DNA of 64,000 nucleotides, taken from contig CAYZMS010000008.1 in the NCBI GenBank assembly GCA_964479625.1, forward strand, positions 62,001 through 126,000. The letters run 5' to 3'. Under the pieces are notes generated by a model that saw only the letters and a program-made list of their open reading frames with translations, searched no databases and had not been told where the DNA came from. Shown here piece after piece: positions 61,771-64,000 of the stretch; positions within the stretch are counted from its first letter, which is position 1; the number at the start of each line of letters is the position of its first letter. The DNA is from CAYZMS01 sp964479625 (GTDB taxonomy: Bacteria; Bacteroidota; Bacteroidia; Chitinophagales; Saprospiraceae). The position numbers were made by a program, and so were the translations under genes.

Positions 61771-61883
61771 AGGCTCGAAAGTAATAACTAATAGGTTGGG
61801 GAACTGCCCTTCGTCGACGAGCGCAGGAAATTTAGATGTAAAAGGTTACGGGAAATTCCTATTTTGAAAGGAAAAGGATTGAT

Positions 61884-63596
61884 ATGAAAATTTGTTTCGG
61901 TTTTTTGCTTGTCTTTTCTTCCTTCCTGGCTGGTTCCGCTCAGGATACTCGTTTTTCCGTAGCTTTTCCCGAAGGGATAGAAGGTCCACTACATGGGCGC
62001 CTATTGTTAATGCTTTCCACTGATGATTCCGCAGAGTCCCGTTTTCAAATTTCTGACGGTCCATCTACCCAGTTAGTCTTTGGTATGGATGTGGAAAACT
62101 GGACGGCTGATCAAGAGCAAATTATAGATTCCGGGGCCTTTGGTTACCCCATTCGTTCCTTGGCCGATGTACCTGCCGGGACCTATATGGTGCAAGTACT
62201 ACTCAATCGTTACGAATACTTCCACCGCGCGGACGGGCACCAGGTCCTTTTACCACCAGATCAGGGGGAAGGCCAACAGTGGAACCGGAAACCAGGAAAC
62301 TTATATTCCAGACCGGCAAAGATTCGATTTGACCCAAAGGAAGGAAAAATCAACCTGATCTTCCTCTCGGAAACCATTCCTCCCATTGAACCTCCAAGCG
62401 ATAGTAAATACATCAAGCATATTAAGATCAGGTCAAAGCTTCTCTCCGATTTCTGGGGTAGGGACATGTACCTGGGCGCCCACGTTCTGCTGCCGGAGGG
62501 CTTTGATGAACATCCCGAGGTAAGATACCCTCTGGCGATCATGCACGGCCATTTTCCCTACGACTTTGGAGATTGGCGAACTACTCCTCCCGATACTACC
62601 GAACCATGTCAGTATAGCGCCCGTTTCGATATTGATTGCTATAACCGTATTGTACAGCAGGAGCACTACGACTTTTACAAGCTTTGGACAGGGCCCGATT
62701 TCCCAAGAGTGGTTGCTATCAAGATTCAACATGCCAATCCCTTTTACGATGACAGCTATGCGGTCAATAGTGAAAACCTGGGGCCCTATGGAGACGCCAT
62801 TACCTATGAGCTTATCCCGGAGATCGAAAAGCAGTTTAGATGCATAGGTGAAGGCTGGTCTCGTTTCGTTTACGGAGGGTCTACCGGTGGCTGGGAAGCC
62901 CTGGCCGTTCAGGTTATGTATCCCAAGGAGTACGGAGGCTGTTATGCAGCCTGCCCAGACCCGATTGACTTTCGGGCCTATTGCCTGGTTGATCTTTATA
63001 AGGATAAAAACGCCTACTTTTTGGATAGCCAATTCAAGAAAACCGAACGTCCGGGGCACCGAGACTATTTGGGGAATGTTTCATCCACCCTCCGGGATAT
63101 GAATTTACGGGAACTCGCACTGGGCACTAAAAGCCGCTCCGGCCAACAATGGGATATTTGGGAAGCAGTTTATTCTCCGGTCGGTCCAGACGGTTACCCT
63201 GCTCGAATATGGGATAAGGAAAGTGGAGCAATTAACCGGAAAGTAGCGGAACACTGGCGGGAAAACTATGACCTTGCTTACATCCTGAAAAGAGATTGGT
63301 CTAAATACGGAAATGACTGGAAAGGAAAAATCCATATTTACTGTGGGGATATGGACAACTATTACCTCAACAATGCAGTATACCTTGCAGAAGGTATTCT
63401 GGAGGAAACTTCATCGCCCTATTATGATGGGGAAGTAGATTACGGCGACAGAGCGGAACATTGCTGGAATGGTGATCACAGCCAACCCAATCATATCAGT
63501 CGTCTGCGCTACCATCGCATGTTTATACCCAAGTGGGCCGAAGAGATCAAATCAAGGGCTCCTAAAGGGGCTGATGTGTCATCCTGGCGATATTGA
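61884..63596 (+). CDS. Secreted esterase-like alpha/beta-hydrolase
   Basis: A 570-residue protein with a signal peptide (FGFLLVFSSFLAGSAQ). Residues about 200-560 form an esterase-D-like alpha/beta-hydrolase: YPLAIMHGHFPYDFGD, FVYGGSTGGWEALAVQ with the nucleophile Ser in GxSxG near residue 332, and GDHSQPNH near 535 with the likely catalytic His. The N-terminal 190 residues are beta-rich and resemble the upstream domain of enterochelin-esterase-like proteins. Substrate unknown; family members cleave siderophore or acyl esters. moaA starts 37 bases after its stop. Confidence 0.8.
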   Translation: MKICFGFLLVFSSFLAGSAQDTRFSVAFPEGIEGPLHGRLLLMLSTDDSAESRFQISDGPSTQLVFGMDVENWTADQEQIIDSGAFGYPIRSLADVPAGTYMVQVLLNRYEYFHRADGHQVLLPPDQGEGQQWNRKPGNLYSRPAKIRFDPKEGKINLIFLSETIPPIEPPSDSKYIKHIKIRSKLLSDFWGRDMYLGAHVLLPEGFDEHPEVRYPLAIMHGHFPYDFGDWRTTPPDTTEPCQYSARFDIDCYNRIVQQEHYDFYKLWTGPDFPRVVAIKIQHANPFYDDSYAVNSENLGPYGDAITYELIPEIEKQFRCIGEGWSRFVYGGSTGGWEALAVQVMYPKEYGGCYAACPDPIDFRAYCLVDLYKDKNAYFLDSQFKKTERPGHRDYLGNVSSTLRDMNLRELALGTKSRSGQQWDIWEAVYSPVGPDGYPARIWDKESGAINRKVAEHWRENYDLAYILKRDWSKYGNDWKGKIHIYCGDMDNYYLNNAVYLAEGILEETSSPYYDGEVDYGDRAEHCWNGDHSQPNHISRLRYHRMFIPKWAEEIKSRAPKGADVSSWRY

Positions 63597-63632
63597 AAAT
63601 AGAGTAGTGGACAATAACCAAAATCGAACCAA

Positions 63633-64000
63633 TTGCTGTACGATAACCACGGAAGAAAGATCAATTACCTTCGACTGGCTGTAACCGATCGCTGCAACCT
63701 TCGTTGCTTTTATTGTATGCCGGAAGAAGGGATCAAATACGTTGACCGCAGCGCTTTACTCAGCTATGAGGAGATGGAACGCCTGCTGCGCTTACTCAGC
63801 GGGATGGGAATCGAAAAACTGCGCATTACCGGGGGAGAGCCATTCGTTCGAAAAGGGATGCTGGATTTTTTGGAGCGCGTTTCGAAAATTGAAGGCATCC
63901 GTCAAATCAACCTAACGACCAATGGTACCCTTACTGCTGGCCTTGTTCCCCGCCTGAAGGCACTCGGGATACATTCGATCAACCTCAGTATAGATAGCCT
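63633..64000 (+). CDS. moaA: GTP 3',8-cyclase MoaA (5' part)
   Basis: The reading frame runs off the right edge. It begins LLYDNHGRKINYLRLAVTD, has the radical-SAM cluster CNLRCFYC (CxxxCxxC), then EEMERLLRLLSGMGIEKLRITGGEPFVRKG and NLTTNGTL, all typical of MoaA, which converts GTP to the substrate of MoaC. No ATG exists between the in-frame TAA at 63615 and the conserved start, so TTG at 63633 (or CTG at 63636) is the start. moaC and the MobA-like gene are 45 kb upstream on the other strand. Confidence 0.93.
   Translation, partial: MLYDNHGRKINYLRLAVTDRCNLRCFYCMPEEGIKYVDRSALLSYEEMERLLRLLSGMGIEKLRITGGEPFVRKGMLDFLERVSKIEGIRQINLTTNGTLTAGLVPRLKALGIHSINLSIDS

Noticed and set aside
62433..63059. 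208-codon antisense frame inside the esterase-like gene
   Set aside because: It lies wholly within a well-supported gene, with no recognisable motif.
1..64000. Mobile elements, prophage, CRISPR, rRNA or tRNA
   Set aside because: No transposase, integrase, repeat array or RNA gene pattern was seen in the intergenic stretches read.

Overview
The window looks like a chromosomal segment of a marine or freshwater Bacteroidota bacterium, probably from the Saprospiria/Lewinella side of the phylum. The signs are gliding genes gldE and gldD behind mutY and ssb, a PorQ-type secretion protein, a protein with a C-terminal type IX secretion sorting domain, many Bacteroidota-only families (DUF6029, DUF4175, DUF5916, Omp28-like), and promoter -7 boxes of the TAnnTTTG type. 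The assignment rests on gene content alone. I saw no rRNA, tRNA, CRISPR array, insertion sequence or prophage gene.

Layout. 0-3 kb: the end of mreC, then mreD and mrdA (cell elongation), without an adjacent rodA. 3-9.3 kb: a CapA-like phosphatase, an Omp28/DUF6029/TlpA thioredoxin-linked envelope trio and a decayed MuiA-like gene. 9.4-13.3 kb: mutY, ssb, gldE and gldD; the ssb-gldE spacer holds a promoter-like box, a hairpin and an intrinsic terminator only 21 bases before gldE. 13.3-17.5 kb: YkvA-like protein, tocopherol-cyclase-like protein, an exbD broken by an in-frame stop, an alanine-glyoxylate-type aminotransferase and an AIM24-like protein. 17.6-19.2 kb: a MobA-like protein and MoaC; moaA begins at the right edge, so molybdopterin genes lie at both ends of a 45-kb stretch.

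19.5-26.9 kb: a lipoprotein, ComM with a palindrome-flanked promoter, a beta-CASP RNase, and an ECF sigma / anti-sigma / surface-protein operon. 27-40 kb: a type IX cargo protein, a glucosaminidase, Skp/OmpH, TPR proteins, a zinc-ribbon/Nif3 pair, uvrA, a GH3-type enzyme, an FAD oxidoreductase and a PHP phosphatase. 40-51 kb: a glycogen debranching enzyme, PorQ, a MORN-repeat lipoprotein, a membrane patatin, a thioredoxin-fold protein and a giant coiled-coil DUF4175 protein.

51-58 kb is the most interesting part. An HATPase/YbeY pair with a structured leader is followed by a 1345-residue protein with two complementary class III cyclase domains, an AAA-type NTPase and TPR repeats (soluble adenylyl cyclase layout). 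Next to it is a membrane protein with a Pycsar-effector-like transmembrane domain behind an HD domain that has lost its metal ligands. A terminator and a separate promoter lie between them, so a joint signalling or defence system is a hypothesis only. 58-64 kb holds a TlpA-type lipoprotein, a DUF5916 outer-membrane protein, an esterase-like protein and the start of moaA.
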